Source: Echinicola pacifica DSM 19836 (GTDB lineage Bacteria > Bacteroidota > Bacteroidia > Cytophagales > Cyclobacteriaceae). From it: a DNA stretch of 64,000 bases. A program made the position numbers and the translations under genes. Positions 57,172-64,000 of the stretch are shown here, piece by piece; the first letter of the stretch is position 1; the number at the start of each line of letters is the position of its first letter. The stretch covers positions 372,073 through 436,072 of the forward strand of contig NZ_KB890738.1 in NCBI RefSeq assembly GCF_000373245.1, read 5' to 3'. The notes below the pieces were generated by a model. The model saw nothing but the letters and a program-made list of their open reading frames with translations. It made no database searches and was not told the DNA's origin.

Positions 57172-58698
57172 TTAATGTTTGAAATGACGCGTTCCTGTCA
57201 TCACCATGCTCATGCCCACCTTGTCACAGAAGGCTACGCTGTCTTTATCCTTGATAGAACCACCTGGCTGCACCACCGCAGCAACTCCTTCTTTGGAGGC
57301 GATTTCCACGCAATCAGGGAAGGGGAAGAAGGCATCCGAAGCCATCACCGAGCCTTCCAGCTTGAAGCCGAAAGCCTTGGCCTTATCGATCGCCTGACGC
57401 AGTGCATCCACTCGGCTGGTCTGACCCACGCCACTAGCAAATAGCTGATCGCCATTGCTAAGAACGATGGTATTGGACTTGGTATGCTTACAAACTTTGG
57501 CGGCAAATACCAGTGCATCTTTTTGCTCCTCAGTCGGCGCCACTTTTGTTACCACTTCAAAATCCGCCTTGGTCTCCGTCGCCAGATCCTTATCCTGCTC
57601 GATGTATCCATTCAGCAAGGTCTTGATCTGCTTGGTACCTCCTACGGTGGTTTTCTGAACTAGCAAAATTCTATTTTTCTTGCCTTTCAACACATCCAGA
57701 GCATCCTCATCGAATGCAGGGGCAATCAACACCTCGAAGAATAAACCGTGCATTTCCTCCGCCGCAGCCTTGTCCACCGTTTGGTTGGTGATCAATACAC
57801 CGCCAAAAGCAGATAAGGTATCGGCCTCAAAGGCTTTAAGATAAGCTTCTTTGACAGTCGATCCTTTGGCGACTCCGCAGGCATTATTATGCTTGAGGAT
57901 CGCAAAAGCAGTCTCTCCTTCAAACTCAGCAATCAAAGCCACTGCAGCATCGACATCCACCAGGTTATTATATGACAATTCCTTGCCATTCAACTGGTCG
58001 AATAGATCTTCCATATTGCCGTAGAAATGTGCTTTTTGATGTGGATTCTCGCCGTATCTAAGGGCCTTGGCATTGTTTTCACTTACTTTCAAGGCAGGAA
58101 TTTCTTCGTTTTGGTTGAAGTAATTGAAGATATGGGTGTCATAGTGTGAGGAAACCTGGAAGGCTTTGGCCGCAAAATATTTCCGGTCTGCCAAGGTGGT
58201 TCCTCCACCATTATTTTTTAGTCTTTCCTCCAATTCACCGTACTGGTCTCTGGAAGCAATGATGGTCACGTCCTTGAAGTTTTTGGCTGCCGCACGGATT
58301 AGGGAGATCCCTCCAATATCGATCTTCTCGATGATATCCTGCTCCGCAGCACCAGAAGCTACCGTTTCTTCAAATGGATAAAGATCCACGATCACCAAAT
58401 CAATGGCTGGAATCTCAAACTCTTCCGCTTGGGATAGATCGCCTTGGTCTTCTCTTCTGTACAAAATACCACCAAATACCTTTGGGTGAAGGGTTTTTAC
58501 TCTGCCACCAAAGATAGAAGGGTAACCAGTAAGATCTTCTACTGCAGTCACTTCTGCTCCCTGCTCCTCTATGAATTTTTGAGTTCCACCGGTAGAATAT
58601 ATCTTGACTCCTTGCTCTTTTAGCAGGGCAATAATAGGCTCCAGGTTGTCTTTATAAAAAACAGAAATCAGGGCAGATTGAATTTTCTTAACAGCCAT
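57172..58698 (-). CDS. purH: Bifunctional AICAR transformylase/IMP cyclohydrolase PurH
   Basis: A 508-residue enzyme for the last two steps of IMP synthesis. The N-terminal MGS-like IMP cyclohydrolase domain is about 1-195 (YSTGGTQKFIEEQG). The C-terminal AICAR formyltransferase domain holds the KHNN catalytic motif (AILKHNNACGVAKG). The length and domain order are standard. The gene has its own -7 box inside the 3' end of purN and a terminator. Confidence 0.97.
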   Translation of the reverse strand: MAVKKIQSALISVFYKDNLEPIIALLKEQGVKIYSTGGTQKFIEEQGAEVTAVEDLTGYPSIFGGRVKTLHPKVFGGILYRREDQGDLSQAEEFEIPAIDLVIVDLYPFEETVASGAAEQDIIEKIDIGGISLIRAAAKNFKDVTIIASRDQYGELEERLKNNGGGTTLADRKYFAAKAFQVSSHYDTHIFNYFNQNEEIPALKVSENNAKALRYGENPHQKAHFYGNMEDLFDQLNGKELSYNNLVDVDAAVALIAEFEGETAFAILKHNNACGVAKGSTVKEAYLKAFEADTLSAFGGVLITNQTVDKAAAEEMHGLFFEVLIAPAFDEDALDVLKGKKNRILLVQKTTVGGTKQIKTLLNGYIEQDKDLATETKADFEVVTKVAPTEEQKDALVFAAKVCKHTKSNTIVLSNGDQLFASGVGQTSRVDALRQAIDKAKAFGFKLEGSVMASDAFFPFPDCVEIASKEGVAAVVQPGGSIKDKDSVAFCDKVGMSMVMTGTRHFKH

Positions 58699-58748
58699 TT
58701 TTATAATGTGTTGAATGAAATAGAGTTGCGTAAAATGATTTTAAACTG

Positions 58749-58756
58749 CAAAGTTA
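58749..58756 (-). promoter_or_regulatory. -7 box of the purH promoter
   Basis: TAACTTTG on the minus strand (58756-58749) fits TAnnTTTG about 50 bases before the purH ATG, between the purN stop and purH. The -33 element would fall inside the purN coding end and is not clear. Confidence 0.45.
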
Positions 58757-58770
58757 GGAAAATCAGCTGA

Positions 58771-59328
58771 TTAAAGCAGGCTTTCGATCACTTTTGGGAA
58801 ATATTTATACTCCAGGGCGTGTACCTTATTAGCGATCTGCACGGCATCGTCTCCTTCTTCCACGGCCACACTTTCCTGAAAAATTATCCGTCCATCATCG
58901 TATTTTTCATTGACATAATGGATGGTGATGCCGGTCTCTTTATCCCCTCTGTCTTTTACAGCTTGATGCACCTTCATGCCATACATCCCCTTACCGCCAT
59001 GCTTTGGAAGCAATGCGGGATGCACGTTGATGATTTTTTCGGGATAGGCTTTGATCAGTCCTTCGGGAATTTTCAGTAAGAATCCCGCCAATACCACGAG
59101 GTCAATCTTACGCTGAACAAAAGTATCTTCCAATACGCCTGCATCCATCTCCTGTCTGGTAAAAGCAAAATGGGTGATATTATGGTTTTTTGCTCGCTCT
59201 AAGACATAAGCCTCTTTTTTGTTGGAAGCGATGATATTGACTTCGGCTTTTTGGGAGGAGGAAAAATGTTTGATTATTTCTTCAGCATTACTGCCATTCC
59301 CGGAAGCTAATATGGCTATCTTTTTCAA
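58771..59328 (-). CDS. purN: Phosphoribosylglycinamide formyltransferase PurN
   Basis: A 185-residue GAR transformylase using 10-formyl-tetrahydrofolate in purine synthesis. The catalytic residues lie in INVHPALLPKHGG (Asn, His) and GITIHYVNEKYDDG (Asp). The start must be TTG at 59328 (MKKIAILASGNGSNAE), because no ATG or GTG precedes the conserved first strand. It is followed after 72 bases by purH. Confidence 0.95.
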   Translation of the reverse strand: MKKIAILASGNGSNAEEIIKHFSSSQKAEVNIIASNKKEAYVLERAKNHNITHFAFTRQEMDAGVLEDTFVQRKIDLVVLAGFLLKIPEGLIKAYPEKIINVHPALLPKHGGKGMYGMKVHQAVKDRGDKETGITIHYVNEKYDDGRIIFQESVAVEEGDDAVQIANKVHALEYKYFPKVIESLL

Positions 59329-59373
59329 TGGTGTATAATATTTTCGTAAGTGTATTATTCTTATTCAGAGGAA

Positions 59374-59381
59374 CAAAAATA
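59374..59381 (-). promoter_or_regulatory. -7 box of the purN promoter
   Basis: TATTTTTG on the minus strand (59381-59374) matches TAnnTTTG about 45 bases before the TTG start of purN. The -33 partner is not clear. The position supports the unusual start, because transcription would begin just upstream of it. Confidence 0.45.
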
Positions 59382-59439
59382 GGGATATTATTTTTGCCAT
59401 CGCTATACTATAGGCAAGCTGCGGGCCAAAAAGTGCTTT

Positions 59440-60318
59440 TTATAGAAAGGCCATGCTCAGCACTCCGGTCAGCATTATTAATTTTGACAGCTGACTGAGC
59501 CGCGTAAAATGCGCCTTGCGGTCGGCCTGATAGATATTGATCATAAAGTAGATAAATAGCAGCCCTATTCCAGCGAAATACGCATATAGCAGAAACTCAT
59601 TGATCAGATAAGCCACTATTCCTATGGAGCTCACAAAGAAGCCTGCAATAATAAAAATGACATTCTTCGTCTTCCTAAACCCCAATACCACGGGAAGCGT
59701 GCGGCAGCCATGCTTCCGGTCCCCTTCCCGGTCTTCGATATCCTTGATGATCTCCCTGATCAGATTTATAAAAAATGCAAAAATAGCATATACCATCACC
59801 AACAATTCCGCCTTATGGTAATAAAAACCGATGATCCAGATGGCCAGGCCAGTCAGCAAGGCCACGGCCATATTCCCCACCAATGGCAGGCGCTTTAGGG
59901 TATTGGAATAAAACCATAAGATAAAGGCCGCCACAAAATTGATAATCCCCACTTCTATACTGACCAGGGTGGCCAGCATGATGCCGAGCATATTCAGAAA
60001 AGTGTGGAGAAACATCACCATTCTGCGGCGCAGGCCTTTGCCGATAATCACTTCATCGGGCTTATTGATATAGTCTATCTTGACATCGTAATAGTCATTG
60101 ATGAGGTATCCTGAGGCGGCGATCATCACCGTGGACAGGATCAGCAGGTAGAGGTTGGAATCCTCAAGGATGGGCTGCCCGTCGGTGCCCGTTTCCACCA
60201 GGAAGTAGGCCGTCATGAGCTGCGCAAAGGCCATCATCAGCAAATTGTCCGCACGGATGATTTTGATGAAGGCGATAAAAGAAAATGCCTTTTCGGTAGG
60301 TAGTGTATCCCTGGACAT
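59440..60318 (-). CDS. UbiA family prenyltransferase
   Basis: A 292-residue integral membrane prenyltransferase with eight to nine helices. The first Asp-rich motif is N74-D-Y-Y-D-V-K-I-D82; the second is DIEDREGD with the following HGCRTLPVVLG segment. Bacteroidota homologues are commonly annotated as geranylgeranylglycerol-phosphate geranylgeranyltransferases, but the acceptor (quinone ring, heme or glycerol phosphate) cannot be read from sequence. It is an independent unit upstream of purN. Confidence 0.85.
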   Translation of the reverse strand: MSRDTLPTEKAFSFIAFIKIIRADNLLMMAFAQLMTAYFLVETGTDGQPILEDSNLYLLILSTVMIAASGYLINDYYDVKIDYINKPDEVIIGKGLRRRMVMFLHTFLNMLGIMLATLVSIEVGIINFVAAFILWFYSNTLKRLPLVGNMAVALLTGLAIWIIGFYYHKAELLVMVYAIFAFFINLIREIIKDIEDREGDRKHGCRTLPVVLGFRKTKNVIFIIAGFFVSSIGIVAYLINEFLLYAYFAGIGLLFIYFMINIYQADRKAHFTRLSQLSKLIMLTGVLSMAFL

Positions 60319-60399
60319 AGTTTTTTACTTTATTGCAGTGGCCAATGAGCCCCTCGTCAGACCTCTAGAGGAGCGAGAAAACCTAGGTCAATCCTCAGG

Positions 60400-60444
60400 C
60401 AAAGGTAAGGCAAAATTACAGCATTGATAAGCCTTTTGTCAAAA
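60400..60444 (-). promoter_or_regulatory. Promoter region of the UbiA-family gene, two -7 boxes
   Basis: On the minus strand TAATTTTG (60418-60411) and TACCTTTG (60407-60400) both fit TAnnTTTG. TTTTG at 60444-60440 lies about 21 bases before the first, giving a near-consensus -33/-7 pair. The position is about 80-120 bases before the coding start. Confidence 0.5.
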
Positions 60445-60470
60445 GCCTGAATCAGGACTTAGGGCTGGGA

Positions 60471-61241
60471 TTAGTTCGCATCAATGATATCCTGAGAGAT
60501 CAGCTTATAAAGCTCGGCTATCTGATCATTATAGTTCAGAAACTGATAATGCATATCTAATACATTGAGGTCACCGCGTACGGCAGGCCCCGTCTGGGAG
60601 GCCTTGGCGCCCTGCTCCAGCGCCTTGCTGATTTGCTCGATGATCAAGGGCTGTAGCATCTCAAAATCCAAACCCTGCCGTCTCATGATTTCCTCTGATA
60701 ACCGGATCATATGATTGGTGAAGTTGCTGGCAAATACCGCAGCAATATGAAGGGCCTGTCGATCTTTTGACTTGACCTGATAGTACCTTGGGGAGAGGCT
60801 CTTGGCGAGCTTCTTCAGCTTCTGCAGGGTGGTCTGATCATCTGACTCTATAAGGAAAGGCACCTCGTCAATGTCCATTTTTCGGGATTTGCTAAAACTC
60901 TGAAGCGGATAGAAGATCCCAGTATAGGTCGCCGAGCTATAGCTCAGTACCTCCAGCGGCATACTTCCCGAGGTATGTACCAATACGCTGCCTTCGGGCA
61001 GGATGATGGCATCGGCGATGTTTGTGATAGCATGATCACTTACCGCAATAATAAAGATATTGGCCGTGCTGTCCGAAAAGTCCAGGTCAGTCTTTACCTC
61101 TGCGGTGTAAAGCTGATTGGTGATCTTGTCCGCTCTATGGGCTTCCCGACTATATACCTCTGTGATGGTATGCCCGGCATTCTCTAAGGCAGGTGCCAGG
61201 TGCCAAGCCACATTTCCGGTTCCGATGATTGCTATATCCAT
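60471..61241 (-). CDS. Rossmann-like and DUF2520 domain protein
   Basis: A 256-residue protein. Its N-terminal NAD(P)-binding fold (MDIAIIGTGNVAWHLAPALENAGH, about 1-120) resembles F420-dependent NADP reductases and ketopantoate-type dehydrogenases. The C-terminal helical DUF2520 domain (about 130-250) includes HIAAVFASNFTNHM. The substrate is unknown; family members are annotated only as oxidoreductase-like. Monocistronic, with an unassigned 5' region. Confidence 0.85.
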   Translation of the reverse strand: MDIAIIGTGNVAWHLAPALENAGHTITEVYSREAHRADKITNQLYTAEVKTDLDFSDSTANIFIIAVSDHAITNIADAIILPEGSVLVHTSGSMPLEVLSYSSATYTGIFYPLQSFSKSRKMDIDEVPFLIESDDQTTLQKLKKLAKSLSPRYYQVKSKDRQALHIAAVFASNFTNHMIRLSEEIMRRQGLDFEMLQPLIIEQISKALEQGAKASQTGPAVRGDLNVLDMHYQFLNYNDQIAELYKLISQDIIDAN

Positions 61242-61828
61242 ATCAATAATATTTCTGGTGCCTCCCTCAGTGGGAGACGGTTAGTTTAGCAAATGCAGGT
61301 GGTTCTATCGTCCCAAATTAAAGAATATATCATCTATTTAAGAGTCAAAATCCATGGTCATTGCCACCGCCTCGCCAATTCCGATAACTATTTTTGCCTT
61401 TTGGCTTTAACTATTCTGAATCATTTGATCCACTAATCTAAATACCCTTGTAGATAATTCCTCCTTAGCTAAATTTATATGATCAAAAAAAGCAAAATTT
61501 CTTTTCGCTAATCCGAGTGCCAAATCTCCACTTAGCCTACTGGACCCCGGAATTTCCCCCTATAATATACCAAAGATTTCTTGGGTAATTACCTTGAAAG
61601 ACCTTCCAGCATAGCTTAGTCCGATATTCAGTATTAACTCATTAATAATATCTCAATACCCCCCTATCTATTCCGCCGCCATGATGCTCATTGAAATATA
61701 ATAATATCCTCAACTCAATATCTTGATTTTTAATTAGCCTGGTCAAAATTATTGGCTTCCACATACTGAAGTGACTCCAAAATCAGCCTTAGCTGGAAAG
61801 CCACGATTCTGCCTAAGGGCAAAAAAAA
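61242..61828. other. Intergenic region, no gene found
   Basis: AT-rich spacer between the DUF2520 gene and the ccmF-like gene's terminator. A TGCATTTG element (one mismatch to the -7 box) lies about 70 bases upstream of the DUF2520 start. No coding frame, tRNA or repeat was recognised. Confidence 0.4.
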
Positions 61829-61851
61829 AGCCTGTGACATGGTCACAGGCT
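61829..61851 (-). terminator. Terminator of the CcsA/CcmF-like gene
   Basis: AGCCTGTGAC (61829-61838) and GTCACAGGCT (61842-61851) form a 10-bp perfect stem with a three-base loop. On the minus strand it is followed by nine T residues (61821-61829 as A), 15 bases after the stop codon. Confidence 0.9.
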
Positions 61852-61866
61852 TAGAGTAGAGTACTT

Positions 61867-64000
61867 TTATTCGAGGCCCTTGTCCCGCATTTTTACGAAT
61901 TCATCGTACCTGCGATATATTGCTACAGCAAATCCCATGAGCATCACGATTGTGCCCATCCAGAGCACATTGATATAGGGTTTTACTAATGCTTTCATGA
62001 CTACATAGTCCTTTTGGGAGCTGTTCATCGTAAATACAAACTGATTGGTCTCGGGACTAATATTTTCCACCTGGATCTTTACGCCCAGATCATGATTGAT
62101 CGCTGGAATTTTGCCTATTTGGTTTCCCCTGATGAGGAATACCGGGTCCAGCTTGATCTCCCGATCATTGTCATATACGAGTAAGTGGGCCTTCACCGCG
62201 ATATCGCCTTCCTGGAGGTTCACACCTTCCAGCTCTTCCAATACCTCACCGCCCTCAAAAGTGGTCACATAATCACCGAGATGGAACTGCTCGCCAGGCA
62301 CGACTTCATAGCCTTGGTCATCGCCCCACTCAGGATCACCATAGCTGTTGATCGCAGAGATATGCGTATAGAGATCCTTATCAATAAAGTGCCTGGAATC
62401 TGGAGATGAGATCAAGCCCATGGTCGGATTGGGCTGTGACATTGGGTAAAGCGTAAACTTCAGCTCCTGATCCTGGTAATATTCTATTTGGAAATAGCTG
62501 TTTTCATTAAGGATAATATCTACTTCGTCTCCTTTGGAGAAGTATTTTTCACCATCCACCACTATATCCTCGGTGGCCAGCGCCTTATTTACCTGGTCTA
62601 GCTCCTCCAGTTTATTTACACTTACATAGCCTGGTACACCCTTCAATTTCTTATTTCTACCTCTGTACACCACATCATAATCCTTCATCTTTAGAGGCTT
62701 ATTGATCCAGAGCAGGACATTTTCTTTATTTAACTCATCCTCCCAATCCCGCTTATAGGTCAAGCCAGAATTATTGATCGATATCACATCCGAATAGCCG
62801 GAGGAGAACATCACGCCGATGAGGATCATCCCCAAACCGATATGGGCGAGAGATCCACCAGCGAGTTTGAGGGAGGATTTTTTAAGTATCTTGACAAGGA
62901 TGGTGGAATTCGCCACAATGGTGAATGTACCTGCCATCAGGATGATCATATAGGTAAAGTCATATACCTTGGTCAGGCTGATGATCAGTGCAGTCACCAG
63001 CAGCGACACTATATAAGGGGTAACCAAAGCATTCTTAAGGGCGGTTTTGTCCATTTTCTTCCACCAGAAGAACTGGCCCACGGCGGTAAGCAGGGCAAGA
63101 GCCACGCCAAACCAAAGCTGAAACTTGGTATAGAATTCCACCTGATCTGCCGGTGGAGCCACATTGGACACTCCTCCAAAAGCCTCCACAATCGCGTTAA
63201 ACACAGGAATGGAGGTAGGCAATATCACTTGGAAAGCCATCAATCCTAAGGTCGTGGCTCCGATAAACACCCAAAACTCGCGGGAATATACCGAAGCTTC
63301 CTTATCTGAGGTAGGGATATCCTTCCATGCCCGGGCAGATAAGAATATGGCCACAAACATAAAGAAGAAAAGATAAATCAATAGCTGACCGGAAAGCCCT
63401 AAGTCGGTAAATGAATGGACAGAGGTATCACCAAGTACGCCACTTCTCACGAGGAAAGTCGCATAAAGCACCAGGATAAATTGCAGGATAACTAGCACAA
63501 TCGAGGTCTTCAGGGCCGTGCTGCTTTTCTTGAAAGTGATCATGGTATGTATAGAAGCCACGATGATCAGCCAAGGCACATAGGAGGCATTCTCCACAGG
63601 ATCCCAGTTCCAATATCCACCAAAATTCAGCGTCACATAAGCCCAATAAGCTCCCATGATGATACCCATTCCGAGAATGGAAGCGGAGAAAATCGTCCAT
63701 GGCAATGCAGGGCGGATCCACTCCTTATAGCGCTTGGTCCATAGGCCTGCCATCAGGTAGGCAAAAGGCACTAAGGTGGAAGCATAGCCCAGAAATAAAG
63801 TAGGAGGGTGAATTACCATCCAGATATTTTGTAATAGCGGATTAAGTCCGGTGCCATCTGCAGGGACAAAATCGGGGTTGATATCAAATATTGGCGCTAG
63901 CGCCACATCTCTCAATAGGATAAACGGAGAACTCCCGATCTTAAGATCGCCGATGACCACTCCTAGGATCATGGATACTAAGAAGGCCTGTACCAGAGAG
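61867..64000 (-). CDS. CcsA/CcmF-type cytochrome c assembly protein, 5' end outside the window
   Basis: At least 711 residues of a multi-spanning heme-handling protein; the frame stays open past the first Met (63972) to the window edge, so the true N terminus is missing. The tryptophan-rich heme motif is seen as GGYWNWDPVENASYVPW, preceded by VIHPPTLFLGY and SILGMGIIMGAYWAYV. The C-terminal third is a large periplasmic region before a final helix (MGTIVMLMGFAVAIYRRYDE). CcmF/CcsA proteins bind heme and ligate it to apocytochrome c. CcmB is encoded 20 kb away. Confidence 0.9.
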   Translation of the reverse strand, partial: SLVQAFLVSMILGVVIGDLKIGSSPFILLRDVALAPIFDINPDFVPADGTGLNPLLQNIWMVIHPPTLFLGYASTLVPFAYLMAGLWTKRYKEWIRPALPWTIFSASILGMGIIMGAYWAYVTLNFGGYWNWDPVENASYVPWLIIVASIHTMITFKKSSTALKTSIVLVILQFILVLYATFLVRSGVLGDTSVHSFTDLGLSGQLLIYLFFFMFVAIFLSARAWKDIPTSDKEASVYSREFWVFIGATTLGLMAFQVILPTSIPVFNAIVEAFGGVSNVAPPADQVEFYTKFQLWFGVALALLTAVGQFFWWKKMDKTALKNALVTPYIVSLLVTALIISLTKVYDFTYMIILMAGTFTIVANSTILVKILKKSSLKLAGGSLAHIGLGMILIGVMFSSGYSDVISINNSGLTYKRDWEDELNKENVLLWINKPLKMKDYDVVYRGRNKKLKGVPGYVSVNKLEELDQVNKALATEDIVVDGEKYFSKGDEVDIILNENSYFQIEYYQDQELKFTLYPMSQPNPTMGLISSPDSRHFIDKDLYTHISAINSYGDPEWGDDQGYEVVPGEQFHLGDYVTTFEGGEVLEELEGVNLQEGDIAVKAHLLVYDNDREIKLDPVFLIRGNQIGKIPAINHDLGVKIQVENISPETNQFVFTMNSSQKDYVVMKALVKPYINVLWMGTIVMLMGFAVAIYRRYDEFVKMRDKGLE

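Overview
The window comes from a member of the Bacteroidota, most likely order Cytophagales (Cyclobacteriaceae-like). This is inferred from the SusC/SusD pair with a hybrid two-component regulator, from several Bacteroidota-type -7 promoter boxes (TAnnTTTG), and from the mre-PBP2-RodA, Era-Der, SerRS, CcmB and CcsA/CcmF-like proteins. No rRNA, tRNA or CRISPR array was recognised.

Left end (1-5.4 kb): an AT-rich, island-like stretch. It opens with the 3' part of a gene whose C-terminal half carries a HEPN-like R-x4-H motif. A graveyard of mobile DNA follows: the 3' end of a group II intron (end of the intron-encoded protein plus domains V/VI, minus strand) and two sets of short direct repeats resembling IS21-family ends. 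Next come two parallel modules, each an NAD(P)-binding oxidoreductase followed by a paralogous AraC-type regulator.

5.4-14.1 kb: a heavy-metal efflux locus on the minus strand. Sensor kinase and response regulator genes lie upstream of a TolC-like channel, a membrane-fusion lipoprotein, a CusA/CzcA-type RND pump and a bile-acid:Na+-symporter-like carrier. Between the kinase and the channel gene are three phased ACCTTAA direct repeats next to a -7 box, a probable binding site for the regulator.

14.4-22.3 kb: separate genes for a DUF6933-like protein, a GH78 alpha-L-rhamnosidase lipoprotein, an outer-membrane phospholipase A, a ClC chloride channel and an outer-membrane beta-barrel protein.

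22.5-38.0 kb: a polysaccharide utilisation locus (PUL). It holds two right-handed beta-helix proteins, a Cys-type sulfatase, SusD, SusC and a GH88 unsaturated glucuronyl hydrolase on the minus strand, with a divergent hybrid two-component regulator. The set points to a sulfated, uronic-acid-containing glycan. GH88 needs a lyase product, and the two beta-helix proteins are the only lyase candidates nearby.

38.7-64.0 kb: mostly housekeeping. In order: era-der, a small acidic lipoprotein, ccmB, serS, galE, an acyl-CoA dehydrogenase, a ferredoxin-tdk-recO operon, a conserved hypothetical protein, a second sulfatase, the mreBCD-mrdA-rodA cell-shape operon, purH, purN, a UbiA prenyltransferase, a DUF2520 Rossmann protein and a CcsA/CcmF-type cytochrome c assembly protein cut by the right edge. 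Several strong intrinsic terminators separate these units.
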